DNA from: Caldifarciminota bacterium RBG_13_43_14
Lineage (GTDB): Bacteria; Hydrothermota; Tepidihabitantia; SM23-42
Reading direction: 5' to 3'
Length of the DNA stretch: 8,016 nt
NCBI GenBank assembly: GCA_001771735.1
Contig: MEUM01000025.1
Coordinates: 2,100-10,115 of the forward strand
Below the pieces are notes generated by a model. The model was not told where the DNA came from, made no database searches, and saw only the letters and a program-made list of their open reading frames with translations. Shown piece by piece: positions 6,954 through 8,016 of this stretch (its first letter is position 1; each line of letters starts with the position of its first letter). The position numbers and the translations under genes are program-made.

Positions 6954-8015
6954 ATGTCGGATGAACTGGCGATTGATTCCGGTGCGTTGATTTTTGCCAC
7001 CTTGGCTGATGTCTATCTTTCTTCGGGAATGTATGATGAGGCTATCTCGATACTCAAGGATGGCCTGTCACGTAATCCCAATTATACATTAGCAAAGGTT
7101 ATCCTTGGACGCGCGCATTACCTCAAAGGTGATTTGGGCGAGGCAGTGAAAATTCTTGAAGAAGTCTATTCTCAGGTCAAAGACAGTGAAAATACTAATT
7201 TATATCTTGGGCATTGTTATCGTAAGCTTGGTGATAGCGATCGTGCGATCCAGTTTTATGAAACTGTTCTGAAAATCAATTCTAAGAATAAAGAGGCCGA
7301 TCAGGAACTGACGAGCTTGAGGGCAGCCCAGGTAGCTCCAGTTGCTGAAGTGGAGAGTAAAGAACCTGAAATAGCTGCCGAAGCAAAGCCGTTACCAGAG
7401 ATTACACCTGAACCTAAAGGTGAAGAGATGGTTGCGGTACCAGTAGCTCCTGTTCAGACACATTCAATCGTTACATCCGGCAAGGAACCGGTGGCGCAAG
7501 AGCCGGAAAAGGTTGAGCCGACAGTAGAACCTGCAATTGCCGAGGCCGGCCAGGAGGCAGTGGTGGTACAAGAGCCGGAAAAATCTGAACCGGAAACTCT
7601 ACCTGAAACCCATCCCTCAGACACTCTTTTTACTCCGGAAGAAAGTACCGCAGTATTTCCATTAGAGAAATTGAATGAACCGATGTCTAAACTTCTAAAT
7701 CTCAAAACAGTAAAAGGTGCATTGATATGTTCAAAGGATGGTTTGCTAATTATGAACTATTATCCCAAAAGTACTAATGCTGATGAACTGTGCGCTTTTA
7801 TTGCCGCAATACATAATGAATCGCAGAATGCTCTACATTTCATTAAAGAGGGAGATATTGATAAGTTCATAATTGAAAAATCTAATGAAACAATATGTGT
7901 GATCACTGCTGGTGAGTCACTACTCACAGTTATTACCAAACCTGAAGCGAAACCGGGTCTCGTATTTGTATATGCCAGAAAGATCATTGATGATATAAGG
8001 GAGATCCTAGGATGA
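6954..8015 (+). CDS. TPR protein with C-terminal roadblock/LC7 domain
   Basis: 353 residues in three parts. Residues about 10-115 carry three TPR-like units (for example 11-43, 45-76 and 80-112). Residues about 122-232 are a Pro/Glu/Ala/Val-rich, probably disordered linker with a repeated QEPEK motif at 182-186 and 206-210. Residues about 236-352 match a roadblock/LC7 domain: a first helix (PLEKLNEPMSKLLN), then VKGALICSKDGLLI (253-266), a central helix (277-298), later strands with ICVITAGESLLTVIT (314-328), and a last helix. In known systems this fold dimerises and often regulates or binds small Ras-like GTPases, as MglB does for MglA. No GTPase is visible here. The whole protein looks cytoplasmic. 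It probably belongs to the same operon as the che genes, and the next gene may start at 8012. The domain call rests on pattern recognition, not a profile search. Confidence 0.84.
   Translation: MSDELAIDSGALIFATLADVYLSSGMYDEAISILKDGLSRNPNYTLAKVILGRAHYLKGDLGEAVKILEEVYSQVKDSENTNLYLGHCYRKLGDSDRAIQFYETVLKINSKNKEADQELTSLRAAQVAPVAEVESKEPEIAAEAKPLPEITPEPKGEEMVAVPVAPVQTHSIVTSGKEPVAQEPEKVEPTVEPAIAEAGQEAVVVQEPEKSEPETLPETHPSDTLFTPEESTAVFPLEKLNEPMSKLLNLKTVKGALICSKDGLLIMNYYPKSTNADELCAFIAAIHNESQNALHFIKEGDIDKFIIEKSNETICVITAGESLLTVITKPEAKPGLVFVYARKIIDDIREILG
7497..7582 (+). repeat. In-frame 14-base direct repeat in the disordered linker
   Basis: CAAGAGCCGGAAAA occurs at 7497-7510 and 7569-7582, exactly 72 bases (24 codons) apart, both read as QEPEK. 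It lies inside the Pro/Glu-rich linker of the TPR-roadblock gene and looks like a local duplication of low-complexity linker sequence, not a mobile or regulatory element. Confidence 0.6.
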
Positions 8016-8016
8016 A
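8012..8016 (+). CDS. Possible start of the next operon gene (only the first bases visible)
   Basis: An ATG at 8012-8014 overlaps the TGA of the TPR-roadblock gene (8013-8015), the same 4-base overlap used three times earlier in the operon. AGGGAG at 7998-8003 sits eight bases upstream and could be its ribosome site. Only the first codon and two further bases are in the window, so the product cannot be identified. Confidence 0.4.

Noticed and set aside
7454..7705. An 83-codon minus-strand open frame rich in Ser and Gly
   Set aside because: It is the antisense of the Pro/Glu-rich linker, whose codon bias keeps the opposite frame open. It has no ribosome site and no family signal.
8004..8013. 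A perfect 10-base palindrome, ATCCTAGGAT, near the right edge
   Set aside because: It has no loop, no following T-run and falls in the last codons of a gene. It is too short to call an operator or terminator and is likely chance.

Overview
The window is one densely packed, co-directional stretch of seven genes on the + strand, with no gap longer than 17 bases. It reads as a chemosensory (Che-type) signalling operon that continues into two tetratricopeptide-repeat (TPR) proteins. Base composition is moderately AT-rich by eye. The sequence is clearly bacterial: CheW, CheY, CheA and CheC together, Shine-Dalgarno motifs and ATGA start/stop overlaps. The CheY and CheC resemble the Thermotoga/Bacillus style of chemotaxis (CheC phosphatase, no CheZ seen). 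The TPR and roadblock/LC7 proteins are the sort common in deep-branching or uncultured phyla. I cannot name the organism from this window, and a poorly characterised lineage is only a guess.

Layout. Bases 1-1643 hold the 3' part of a gene whose product has a long heptad-repeat coiled coil followed directly by a complete oligopeptide-type solute-binding domain (SBP family 5). No membrane segment lies between the two. Then come cheW (1644-2066), cheY (2063-2422), cheA (2430-3956) and cheC (3953-4567). These are followed by a 790-residue TPR protein (4564-6936) and a 353-residue protein with N-terminal TPRs, a Pro/Glu-rich linker and a C-terminal roadblock/LC7 domain (6954-8015). An ATG overlapping the last stop codon (8012) suggests that the operon continues past the window.

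How the parts may work together. The first gene sits where a receptor would be expected, and its coiled coil could be the end of a receptor-like signalling stalk. It would control CheA through CheW. CheA has an intact phosphorylatable histidine and ATP-binding boxes but no P2 domain, and it would phosphorylate CheY. CheC, with both catalytic motifs intact, would remove the phosphate. The TPR and TPR-roadblock proteins are not standard chemotaxis parts. They suggest an output or scaffold that may involve a small Ras-like GTPase (MglA/MglB-like logic), a pilus or gliding apparatus, or another cellular process. No cheR, cheB, cheD, flagellar or pilus gene is visible here.

No promoter, terminator, tRNA, rRNA, CRISPR array or mobile element was found. 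The close packing and repeated 4-base overlaps indicate one transcript with translational coupling, whose promoter lies upstream of the window.
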